DNA of 64,000 nucleotides from NCBI RefSeq assembly GCF_016798325.1, contig NZ_JAERVO010000001.1:62001-126000 (forward strand), written 5' to 3'. The notes below the pieces were generated by a model. It saw only the letters and a program-made list of their open reading frames with translations, was not told the origin of the DNA and searched no databases. This document shows, piece by piece, positions 42,924 to 49,821 of the stretch; positions within the stretch are counted from its first letter, which is position 1; each line of letters starts with the position of its first letter. A program made the position numbers and the translations under genes. The stretch comes from Marinobacter mangrovi. GTDB lineage: Bacteria; Pseudomonadota; Gammaproteobacteria; Pseudomonadales; Oleiphilaceae.

Positions 42924-43535
42924 TCAGACGGCGGCCGCGGTGATCCGTCGAAAGGTCAGGTTGAAGCGGTCGCCGCCTGAACGCCGGGTCTTGGGAAGCT
43001 GGTGCTGGTAATCGGCCTGCAGTCCCGGCGGCATGACCAGCAGGCTGTTGTGAGGCAGGTCGATGCTGGTGAACAGCCGCCGGTCGCCGGTGCGGCGAAA
43101 CTGGAAGCGGCGCTCTTCACCCAGCGTGAGTGACGCGATGAGCGGATCGGGCCCCAACTCCGGCTCGTTATCGCTGTGCCAGCCCATGCTGTCGCGCCCG
43201 TGACGGTACCAGTTGCACAACACGCTGTTGAAGGCGTCTCCGCCCAGGGCGCAGACGCGCTCCCGAACCGGCTGCAGGACTGGCGGCCACGGCTCGGGTG
43301 TCATATCGTGACCAGAATAGCGGTAGGCGGCGCCCGGATCCCCCAGCCAGCATTGCAGTCGCGGCGACCAGTGCCACTGACCGAACAGCTGCAGGCGCGC
43401 CTGATACCAAGGCAGCTCAGCCGGCAACCGCGTCAGCAGTTCATCGGCCAGTGACGTCGGCAGAGCGTTGTGAATCAGCCGCAGCTGGAACGGCGGAAGA
43501 TCGAAAAAAGCTTCGTTTTCAACAGCAAAGGCCAT
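42924..43535 (-). CDS. AlkB-like 2-oxoglutarate/Fe(II)-dependent dioxygenase
   Basis: A 203-residue AlkB-family protein. AlkB enzymes reverse N-alkyl base damage (1-methyladenine, 3-methylcytosine) by oxidative demethylation. Motifs: VLCNWYRHGRDSMGWHSDNEPELG, split here as NWYRHGRDSMG then WHSDNE, giving the iron-binding His-x-Asp, and a distal RFQFRRTG plus SLLVMPPGLQADYQH for 2-oxoglutarate and the third ligand. The layout resembles human ALKBH2/3-like bacterial homologues. Start at 43535 (MAFAVENEAFF) gives a normal length. It is divergent from the M23 peptidase with 43 bp between starts. Confidence 0.87.
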   Translation of the reverse strand: MAFAVENEAFFDLPPFQLRLIHNALPTSLADELLTRLPAELPWYQARLQLFGQWHWSPRLQCWLGDPGAAYRYSGHDMTPEPWPPVLQPVRERVCALGGDAFNSVLCNWYRHGRDSMGWHSDNEPELGPDPLIASLTLGEERRFQFRRTGDRRLFTSIDLPHNSLLVMPPGLQADYQHQLPKTRRSGGDRFNLTFRRITAAAV

Positions 43536-43578
43536 ACAAAATCCGGGACGATTAACGACATTCAGGTCAGGAAAGGCT

Positions 43579-44448
43579 ATGGTTATACGATACAGGATCA
43601 AACCGCTGCTGGTCGTGTTGCTGTGGTGGCTGGCGGCATCGGCTCACGCTGGAGAGTCGGTGGCACTCAAGGGGCCGCTCGAGCAGGGCAGTCTCGTATA
43701 TGGCAGCGTCGCCCCGGGAAGCCGCGTCTGGCTTAATGACACGCCGATACGCGTGACCCGAGACGGGCGCTTTGTCATCGGGTTTGCCCGCGAGGCCAGG
43801 CTCCAGCAAACGCTCAGGGTGGTGCTGCCGGACGGACAGGAGGTGAGCCGGCCGCTGACGCTGGCCAAGCGCCAGTATCGGATACAGCGGGTCAACGGCG
43901 TGCCCCAGGGCACCGTGACGCCGTCCCCGTCGAAGTTGGGGCGGATTCGCAGCGAAGCGTCCTCGGTGCGCAAGGCCCGGCAGACGGATTCGGATCGGGA
44001 GGATTTTCTGGGCCCGTTCATCTGGCCGGCCTCCGGTCCGATCAGCGGCGTCTACGGGAGCCAGCGGGTCTATAACGGCAAGCCGCGCAATCCCCACTTC
44101 GGGGTGGATGTTGCGGCACCGGCGGGCGCAGCTGTCATCGCGCCGGCAGGCGGCACAGTGACCCTGGCCGCTCCGGATCTGTTCTACTCCGGCGGTACGG
44201 TGATCATCGATCACGGCTATGGCGTCAGCTCCACGTTCCTGCACATGCGCCGGCTGGATGTGACGGTGGGGCAGAAGGTTCGCCAGGGCGACAAGATTGG
44301 TGAGGTCGGTAGCTCCGGGCGAGCGACCGGGCCTCATCTGGACTGGCGCATGAACTGGTACGACGTCCGCGTCGACCCGGTGACAGTAGCGCCGGCGCTG
44401 GTCGACGGGCATACTCCCCCGGTGACGCAATTGAGCCGGACGGAGTAG
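43579..44448 (+). CDS. secreted M23-family metallopeptidase (LytM-like)
   Basis: A 289-residue protein with a cleavable signal peptide (LLVVLLWWLAASAHA) and a periplasmic location. An N-terminal beta module (~30-110) leads to a C-terminal LytM domain. Zinc-site motif one is complete: NPHFGVDVAAP (His-x3-Asp). Motif two reads TGPHLDWRMNW, where the classical His-x-His is His-x-Asp, a variant seen in some proteobacterial M23 proteins. It may hydrolyse peptidoglycan cross-bridges or act as a degenerate activator of amidases. AGGAAAGG (43569-43576) fixes the start. The FixJ-type regulator follows 54 bases later. Confidence 0.85.
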   Translation: MVIRYRIKPLLVVLLWWLAASAHAGESVALKGPLEQGSLVYGSVAPGSRVWLNDTPIRVTRDGRFVIGFAREARLQQTLRVVLPDGQEVSRPLTLAKRQYRIQRVNGVPQGTVTPSPSKLGRIRSEASSVRKARQTDSDREDFLGPFIWPASGPISGVYGSQRVYNGKPRNPHFGVDVAAPAGAAVIAPAGGTVTLAAPDLFYSGGTVIIDHGYGVSSTFLHMRRLDVTVGQKVRQGDKIGEVGSSGRATGPHLDWRMNWYDVRVDPVTVAPALVDGHTPPVTQLSRTE

Positions 44449-44502
44449 TCAGGCGGGGCATTGGGAACGTTCAGAACAACGATACGGGATAAAGGTGGAT
44501 CA

Positions 44503-45129
44503 ATGAGCGAGAATACTGAGACGGTTTTTGTAGTCGAAGATGACGAAGCGGTACGTGACTCCCTCGAACTGTTGCTGAAATCCTCCAGTAAGGAGGTTCG
44601 CACCTTCCCGACTGCCAACGCGTTCCTCGAAAGCTACTCCGACGATATGGCCGGCTGCATCGTGCTGGATATCCGCATGCCGGGTATGGACGGCATGGAA
44701 CTGCAGCGCCGCCTGAACGAGAAGAACTCGATTCTGCCGATCATCTTTGTCACCGGGCACGGGGACGTCCCCATGGCGGTGGACGCCATGAAGCAGGGCG
44801 CCGTGGATTTCATCCAGAAGCCCTACCGCGAGGAGGAACTGCTCAAGAAGATTGAGCAGGCCCTGGAGCAGGACCGCGAACAGCGCAAGACCCTGGGACA
44901 GAAGCAGGAGATCATGCGCCGCATCAACATGCTGACCCCGCGTGAGACCGAAATCATGGATCGCATGATTGCCGGTCAGGCCAACAAGGTCATCGCCATC
45001 GAGCTGGACATCAGTCAGCGTACCGTGGAAATCCACCGCTCGCGCGTGATGCACAAGATGGGCACCCACTCACTGGCGCATCTCGTCCGCATGGTAATGT
45101 CCGTAAAGGACCGTATCGACGCTTCCTGA
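44503..45129 (+). CDS. FixJ/NarL-type two-component response regulator
   Basis: A 208-residue response regulator. The receiver domain has acidic pocket VVEDDEAVRDS, phosphoacceptor Asp ~56 in VLDIRMPGMDG and Lys in FIQKPYREEE. The LuxR-type helix-turn-helix is near the C-terminus (LTPRETEIMDRMIAGQANK, ISQRTVEIHRSRVM). Start at 44503 is favoured by AAGGTGGA upstream. It lies 45 bases before a REC-PAS-kinase gene and is surely its partner. FixJ/StyR/TodT-type regulators often control aerobic or hydrocarbon metabolism; the signal here is unknown. Confidence 0.9.
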   Translation: MSENTETVFVVEDDEAVRDSLELLLKSSSKEVRTFPTANAFLESYSDDMAGCIVLDIRMPGMDGMELQRRLNEKNSILPIIFVTGHGDVPMAVDAMKQGAVDFIQKPYREEELLKKIEQALEQDREQRKTLGQKQEIMRRINMLTPRETEIMDRMIAGQANKVIAIELDISQRTVEIHRSRVMHKMGTHSLAHLVRMVMSVKDRIDAS

Positions 45130-45174
45130 ATCGCGAGCCAAGATGGTCGTCCATTCTGAGTCGGCACGGACTTT

Positions 45175-46746
45175 ATGACTGAAACTGCCAGCGAACGCGA
45201 CGAGGCCACGATCCTGCTGGTCGATGACAACGCGCAGAACCTGAAAGTGCTCTACGAGACACTCAAGGATCGCGGTTATCGGCTGTTGATCGCCAATGAA
45301 GGCGAAAAGGCCCTGGCTCTCGCGGAGCGTCACCAGCCCGAGGTTATCCTGCTGGACATCATGATGCCGGGTATGGACGGCTATGACGTCTGTCAGCGGC
45401 TCAAGGAAAACCCGGATACGGCCGATGGCGCGGTGGTCTTCCTGTCCGCCCTGGATGATGTGGACGCCAAGGTGAAAGGTTTTTCGCTGGGCGGTGCCGA
45501 CTACATCTCCAAGCCGTTCCAGGCTCAGGAAGTCATTGCCCGTGTGGCCACCCATGCCCGTGTCATCCAGCTGGAACGTCAGCTCCAGGCCCGCAATCGC
45601 CAGCTGGAAAGCGACCAGACCCGAATTCTCAATGCCATCAGCGAGGGCATCTACGGCCTGACCACCGAAGGCGAAATCATCTTCGCCAACCCGGCGGCCG
45701 GAGCGATGCTGGGACTGGAGCCTGAGGAGCTGGTGGGCCAGAACTTCTTCCGCCTGCACTTCGGAACCCAGGACGCCGACAGCGATGACCTGCCGGTGCT
45801 GGCCACCTGTCGTAACGGCGTCGCCGAACACCAGCGTGACGTCGCCATGTACCGTCCCGATGGCACATCGTTTCCGGTCGAGTATCGCTCGAGTCCCAAA
45901 CTGGAAGACGATCAGGTGCTGGGCGCGGTGGTGGTGTTTCGAGATATATCCGCCGAACTCGAGAACGAGCGGGCGCTGGACGAGGCCCGGGAGACGGTGG
46001 ATATCCAGCGCGACCAGTTGGCCCACGCGTCACGACTGTCCACCATGGGCGAGATGGCGGCGGGCTTTGCCCACGAAGTAAACCAGCCGTTGACGGCCAT
46101 TTCCAACTACGTGCGGGTGTCCGATCGCCTGTTGTCCGCCGATGAGCTGGACCGTGAGCTGCTCGGCCAGACCCTGCACAAGATTGAAGCCCAGGCGCAC
46201 CGGGCCAGCGAAGTGATCCGTCGTATCCGCAGCTTCGTCAAGAAGCCCGCATCCGGCAAGGAAGTCATCCAGTTGGACTGTTTGCTGGAGGAGACCCGCC
46301 AGTTCGCCGAAGTCGACGCCCGTACCAACCAGGTGGCCGTTGAGCTGGATGTGGACGACTCGGTGCCTGCGGTACTGGCGGACCCGATCCAGGTCCAGCA
46401 GGTGGCTCTCAACCTGATCCGCAATGCGCTGGAGGCGACCCGTTCAGCCGGTGGCGAAGAACCGGTGCGTGTGACGGCGGCTATCATCGACGGCCAGTTC
46501 GTGCGTGTCGAGGTCACTGACCGCGGCGTCGGCCTGCCGGAAGATGCTGAGGAAAAGCTGTTCCATCCGTTTTTCACCACCAAGCAGGAAGGTATGGGGA
46601 TTGGCCTGGCCCTGTGTCGCAGCCTGATCCAGGCACAGAATGGTGAGATCGGCTTTGAGCGGCCGGAAGAGGGTGGTGCAAAGTTTTACTTCACGTTGCC
46701 GGTAGCCCCGGTCACGGCTGAGCAGCCGGAAGAGGCGGTTGAATAA
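45175..46746 (+). CDS. sensor histidine kinase with N-terminal receiver and PAS domains
   Basis: A 523-residue soluble kinase with no membrane helix. Order: receiver domain (~10-130; Asp ~61 in VILLDIMMPGMDGYD), PAS domain (~145-265), HisKA with His ~300 in MAAGFAHEVNQPLTAISNY, and HATPase with NLIRNALEATRSAG, DRGVGLP and GMGIGLALCRSL. The kinase core is the FixL-like HPK4 type. The N-terminal receiver means this kinase can itself receive a phosphate from another kinase, so the pair with the FixJ-type regulator may be the lower half of a cascade. It ends about 35 bases before a repeat hairpin. Confidence 0.9.
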   Translation: MTETASERDEATILLVDDNAQNLKVLYETLKDRGYRLLIANEGEKALALAERHQPEVILLDIMMPGMDGYDVCQRLKENPDTADGAVVFLSALDDVDAKVKGFSLGGADYISKPFQAQEVIARVATHARVIQLERQLQARNRQLESDQTRILNAISEGIYGLTTEGEIIFANPAAGAMLGLEPEELVGQNFFRLHFGTQDADSDDLPVLATCRNGVAEHQRDVAMYRPDGTSFPVEYRSSPKLEDDQVLGAVVVFRDISAELENERALDEARETVDIQRDQLAHASRLSTMGEMAAGFAHEVNQPLTAISNYVRVSDRLLSADELDRELLGQTLHKIEAQAHRASEVIRRIRSFVKKPASGKEVIQLDCLLEETRQFAEVDARTNQVAVELDVDDSVPAVLADPIQVQQVALNLIRNALEATRSAGGEEPVRVTAAIIDGQFVRVEVTDRGVGLPEDAEEKLFHPFFTTKQEGMGIGLALCRSLIQAQNGEIGFERPEEGGAKFYFTLPVAPVTAEQPEEAVE

Positions 46747-46781
46747 GCGGATCGACCGGTCGTCGGTTCCAATCAATATGG

Positions 46782-46831
46782 GGCGCCTGGCGGCGCCTCA
46801 GAAGCTGAAGCATCTGCTACAGGCTCGAGTT
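46782..46831 (-). repeat. REP-like repeat copy C (core plus hairpin)
   Basis: Minus-strand core 46792-46831 matches copy A at 39 of 40 positions. The hairpin stem is GGCGCC/GGCGCC around a 4-base loop (46782-46797), different in sequence from copy A but fully paired. Confidence 0.75.
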
Positions 46832-46850
46832 AACCCCACAATGTCGTATC

Positions 46851-46880
46851 GTAGGTTGGGCTGACGCAGGAAGCCCAACA
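46851..46880 (+). repeat. GTAGGTTGGGCT-type repeat, copy 1
   Basis: A 30-base unit with internal hairpin: GTTGGGCT pairs with AGCCCAAC after a short loop. It matches the copy at 63892-63921 at 29 of 30 positions. Similar TTGGGCT/AGCCCAA repeats occur widely in gammaproteobacterial intergenic DNA. Confidence 0.75.
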
Positions 46881-46990
46881 AGTAGATTTTGCGGCCAATC
46901 ACATCCCATCGAATGGTCGGCCAATCCGGTTTTCGAGAACCCACGCTCCAAGCGTATCCGCGATAATGGGAACGTCCGGTGCCCGCTTAT

Positions 46991-47010
46991 CGTTGGGCTT
47001 CGTGCGTCAG
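46991..47010 (-). repeat. GTTGGGCT-type repeat, partial inverted copy
   Basis: On the minus strand this reads CTGACGCACGAAGCCCAACG, a shortened copy of the 46851 unit in opposite orientation. It may be able to pair with copy 1 in RNA across about 110 bases. Confidence 0.6.
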
Positions 47011-47037
47011 TCCAGACTGCAGTCCAAGTTAATCGCA

Positions 47038-47081
47038 CAATGTAGCCGACGCTTCAGCTTCGGAGCAGCCTGCAGGGCTGC
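47038..47081 (+). repeat. REP-like repeat copy D (core plus hairpin)
   Basis: Core CAATGTAGCCGACGCTTC continues AGCTTCGGAG and matches copy B at 27 of 29 positions. The hairpin is GCAGCC-TGCAG-GGCTGC (47065-47081). It ends 4 bases before the stop of the converging MaoC gene. Confidence 0.75.
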
Positions 47082-47084
47082 CTT

Positions 47085-47957
47085 TTACTTCCAGATCACC
47101 TCACCCGTCAGATGCGGCGCATCCCCTTTCTCGTTCAACAGCTGGTAAGCCCAGCGGTCTTTCTTCTCGTCCCAGTTCAACTGCGCTTTGCCGGGCAGGA
47201 ACAGGGGTTTCTTGAAGCTGGCGGACACCGTGACCGGACCCTCCTGCCAGGCCGGCTGCTGTTCCAGTAGCGCAATGCAGTGCGCCTTGCTCCACATCCC
47301 GTGCGCGATGGCCCGGGGAAAGCCAAACGCCTTGGCGGTCAGCGCGTGCATGTGGATCGGGTTCAGGTCGCCGGAGAGTCGCCCGTAGCGTCGTCCCAGA
47401 GACTCGCCGACGGTGATCAGTGCCGAATGGGGCAGGCGTTCAGGCGCCGGTGGCGGCCCCTTGTGGCTACCGCCGCTGCTCTTGTCGGGCTGGCGAAACA
47501 GGTTGGTGCTGGTCTCCTCCCAGATCAGACGGCCCGCACTGCGCGCTTCGGTGACCAGATCAAACTCGATGCCCTTGTCCGTGTCGGTCTGGTTGTCCAG
47601 GCGCACGTGAATGTCCAGGCACTCACCGTAGGCAATCGGCCGGTGTTGGGTGATGCAGTTGCGCAGGTGCACCAGGCCCAGCAGGGGCAGCGGAAAGGCC
47701 TCTTCCGTGAGCAGCTTGAGGTGCAGCGGAAACGCCAGGATGTGCGGCCAGGTCATCGGCATGCGTGAGCTGCTGCGATAGCCGCAGACGTCGGCATAGC
47801 GGCCCGCGCGTACCGGATCCGTGGTCACGCCCAGCAATTCGGCCTGCAGGGGCGGGATCGTCGGTGAGCGAGCCCCCGAACCGCGGGATGTCAGGGCTTT
47901 GCCATAGAGCGACCAGAGGGCCGGGGGGCGGTTCTTATAGGAAATCACGTCCTGCAT
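47085..47957 (-). CDS. MaoC-family (hot-dog fold) acyl dehydratase
   Basis: A 290-residue double-hot-dog-type protein. The C-terminal half has the R-specific enoyl-CoA hydratase motif GRLSGDLNPIHMHALTAK, with catalytic Asp and His, and GFPRAIAHGMWS. The N-terminal half (WPHILAFPLHLKLLT, followed by GLVHLRNCITQHRPI) looks like a second, degenerate hot-dog. This resembles two-domain MaoC proteins that hydrate enoyl-CoA or enoyl-ACP in fatty acid or PHA metabolism. Start at 47957 is favoured by GAGGT nine bases before it; the ATG 15 bases upstream seems to be part of that ribosome site. It is a single-gene unit. Confidence 0.8.
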   Translation of the reverse strand: MQDVISYKNRPPALWSLYGKALTSRGSGARSPTIPPLQAELLGVTTDPVRAGRYADVCGYRSSSRMPMTWPHILAFPLHLKLLTEEAFPLPLLGLVHLRNCITQHRPIAYGECLDIHVRLDNQTDTDKGIEFDLVTEARSAGRLIWEETSTNLFRQPDKSSGGSHKGPPPAPERLPHSALITVGESLGRRYGRLSGDLNPIHMHALTAKAFGFPRAIAHGMWSKAHCIALLEQQPAWQEGPVTVSASFKKPLFLPGKAQLNWDEKKDRWAYQLLNEKGDAPHLTGEVIWK

Positions 47958-48312
47958 CTTGACTGACCTCATCCGAGTATCACTGGCATCTTGTGATGAT
48001 GTGGATTGTATCTATTATGAGTCATATTGGGCCATCACGTTGCCGCCGCCTCTGGGGGCGGAGTGGCCGTTGTGGCGACAGGGTCTCCGCCGGACAATAG
48101 GCGGCTGAGGGCCAGTCGCTACTGCAATGGCTCAAAATCTGGTACAACTGTCCATAGTCCAGGGGGTTGGCTCAGGCCCTGAGTGCCGGTAGTGTCGCAA
48201 ACCGGCTGCACACGGGCATTGACTCGCCAGTCACATTCAGGAGGCGAGCTGGCCAACGCGGTAGCACCACAAGGAGCAGAGCAATAGCTCCCAAAACAAT
48301 AAGCGGGATCAT
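47958..48312. other. 355-bp divergent intergenic region
   Basis: This spacer separates the MaoC gene and an AraC gene. It contains TTGTGATGATG and GGCCATCACG, complementary ends (GTGATG/CATCAC) around 40 bases of AT-rich DNA, and a TGGTACAAC that could be an extended -10 element for the AraC gene. No RNA gene or ORF with a good ribosome site was recognised. Confidence 0.4.
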
Positions 48313-49347
48313 ATGCAGGAACTTCGTGACGCAGGTGTGATGTTGCGCCTGATTTATCAGGCTATGAAGCAGAAGGGTGTGGATACCGATGAGATTTTCA
48401 AGCGCCTCGGCGTCGACGAAGATTATCTGAATTCCGCCCATCTCCGGACGCCTCACAATGCCCAGCTTTTTTTCTGGCAGATTGTGGAGGAGGTGTCCGG
48501 TGATCCCGATGTCGGCCTTCATCTGGGCCAGGCACTGCCCACCTACAAGGGACAGGTTCTCGAGTACCTCTTTCTCAGTAGCCCCACCTTTGGCGAGGGG
48601 CTGCGGCGGGCACTGAACTACCAGCGGCTGCTCTCTGACGCCGCCAACACCGAATTCTTTATCGACGGTGACCAGGCCTGCATGGTGCTGGATGCCGCGT
48701 CCGATGAAGTCCGCCGTCTGAAGCACTTCAACGAGTGCTTCGTGCAGGGGTTGGTGACCTTCTTCAAGTCGATCACCGATGACCGGTTCAAATGCTCGAA
48801 GGTTGAGTTCGAGCACGAGCGGGAAGAACGGCAGGACCACGTCGCCGAGGTGCTCGGCTGCGAGGTGGTGTTCGGCGCCGAGGAAAACCGCATGTATTTC
48901 CCGGCCAGCCTGCTGGCGCACCCATCTTCCCACGCCGAACCGGAGTTGCTGGCGCTGCACGAGCGCTTTGCCAGCGAACAGGTGGCCCGACTGGAGAAGA
49001 AGGACATTGTGGGGCAGGTGGAGCGCATTGTGGCCGAGCTGCTGGACAGTGGTGAAGTCACGCTGGACTCGGTGGCCGAGCGCCTCGACATCAAGCCGCG
49101 CACATTGCGCACGCGCCTGACCGAGGCGGAAACCAGCTTCAACCAGGTCCTGGCCGATTTCCGCTACCGCCTGGCGCGTCAGTTGCTGGCCACCACCGAC
49201 GAGTCCATCGACGAGATCGTGTACCTCACCGGCTTTTCCGAGCCGAGTACGTTCTATCGTGCTTTCAAGCGCTGGTCTGGCATGACCCCCATCGAGTACC
49301 GCAAGGCGGCTCAGGGACGCGAGGTCCATCTGGACGTCGTTGGCTAG
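48313..49347 (+). CDS. AraC-family regulator with arabinose-binding-like N-domain (OruR-like)
   Basis: A 344-residue AraC regulator of the PF12625 type, as in OruR and ArgR-like proteins. The N-terminal effector domain (~20-210) includes WQIVEEVSGDPDVGLHLGQ. The C-terminal DNA-binding part carries TLDSVAERLDIKPRTLRTRL and ESIDEIVYLTGFSEPSTFYRAFKRW. The target is unknown. The MaoC gene is divergent upstream and could be its target; tRNA-Asp lies just downstream. A second regulator of the same type lies 0.5 kb away on the opposite strand, but the two are diverged. Confidence 0.87.
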   Translation: MQELRDAGVMLRLIYQAMKQKGVDTDEIFKRLGVDEDYLNSAHLRTPHNAQLFFWQIVEEVSGDPDVGLHLGQALPTYKGQVLEYLFLSSPTFGEGLRRALNYQRLLSDAANTEFFIDGDQACMVLDAASDEVRRLKHFNECFVQGLVTFFKSITDDRFKCSKVEFEHEREERQDHVAEVLGCEVVFGAEENRMYFPASLLAHPSSHAEPELLALHERFASEQVARLEKKDIVGQVERIVAELLDSGEVTLDSVAERLDIKPRTLRTRLTEAETSFNQVLADFRYRLARQLLATTDESIDEIVYLTGFSEPSTFYRAFKRWSGMTPIEYRKAAQGREVHLDVVG

Positions 49348-49416
49348 TGGGTTGGCTAAAAAACAGCCAGGAAACAGGCGGTTTTGGAGACTCTGAAAGT
49401 TTTTTATGAAAAATCG

Positions 49417-49444
49417 TTGACATGTCAGGGGGCGTCTTTATAAT
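49417..49444 (+). promoter_or_regulatory. consensus promoter of tRNA-Asp
   Basis: TTGACA (49417-49422) and TATAAT (49439-49444) are perfect sigma70 hexamers separated by 16 bases. They are followed by the GC-rich discriminator GCGCCC, typical of stable RNA promoters under stringent control. The mature tRNA begins 43 bases past the -10 box. Confidence 0.93.
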
Positions 49445-49486
49445 GCGCCCTCGTTGTCGCTACTGAACGGCGTCAACGATCTACGC

Positions 49487-49563
49487 GGAGCGGTAGTTCA
49501 GCTGGTTAGAATACCGGCCTGTCACGCCGGGGGTCGCGGGTTCGAGTCCCGTCCGCTCCGCCA
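49487..49563 (+). tRNA. tRNA-Asp (GTC)
   Basis: A complete cloverleaf of 77 bases including an encoded CCA. The acceptor stem GGAGCGG pairs with CCGCTCC, the anticodon loop CTGTCAC holds anticodon GTC, and the T arm is GCGGGTTCGAGTCCCGT with TTCGAGT loop. It stands alone behind a consensus promoter. The 3' side is T/C-rich but has no insertion-type repeat or integrase, so there is no sign of an integrated element at this tRNA. Confidence 0.98.
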
Positions 49564-49714
49564 TTTTCCTCTCTCTTTGCATTTCCTCTCTCAGTATTCT
49601 TTTGGCCATCTGGCACGCACTGTAATCTTTTCGTCATCCATCGGTCATAGTCTCCTCTGTAATCTGGTTATTGCCCGTTTCGAATCGATACGGCCCAGAC
49701 AAGGAGAAGGTCTC

Positions 49715-49801
49715 ATGATTGATTATGAAGAAGAGCTGCTCGACAGCTATTTTGAAGATTTCGACGATGACGACGACAGCGACGACGCGATCGAGATGTG
49801 A
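49715..49801 (+). CDS. 28-residue very acidic small protein
   Basis: A short ORF with an excellent ribosome site (AAGGAGAAGG, 49701-49710, five to eight bases before ATG). The protein begins MIDYEEELLDSYFEDF and ends with an Asp-rich tail; 15 of 28 residues are Asp or Glu and there is no Lys or Arg. It is too short for domain assignment. It follows tRNA-Asp by 151 bases and converges on an AraC gene. It might be a real microprotein, for example a DNA-mimic-like or ribosome-associated factor, or a leader peptide whose Asp codons monitor tRNA-Asp charging. Both ideas are inference. Confidence 0.5.
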   Translation: MIDYEEELLDSYFEDFDDDDDSDDAIEM

Positions 49802-49821
49802 TCTCACGGAATCCGATGGAA

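Larger units (their letters stand above)
46747..47084. other. 338-bp intergenic region packed with inverted repeats
   Basis: This region holds four repeat copies and no gene. From left: copy C of the core-plus-hairpin family on the minus strand, two facing copies of the GTTGGGCT family (46851-46880 and 46991-47010), and copy D on the plus strand. The arrangement is a nested inverted repeat. The hairpins may serve as the transcription end for the kinase gene and the converging MaoC gene. Confidence 0.7.

Noticed and set aside
49487-49563. tRNA-Asp as an integration site
   Set aside because: No duplicated tRNA 3' end, integrase or atypical cargo lies nearby in the window.
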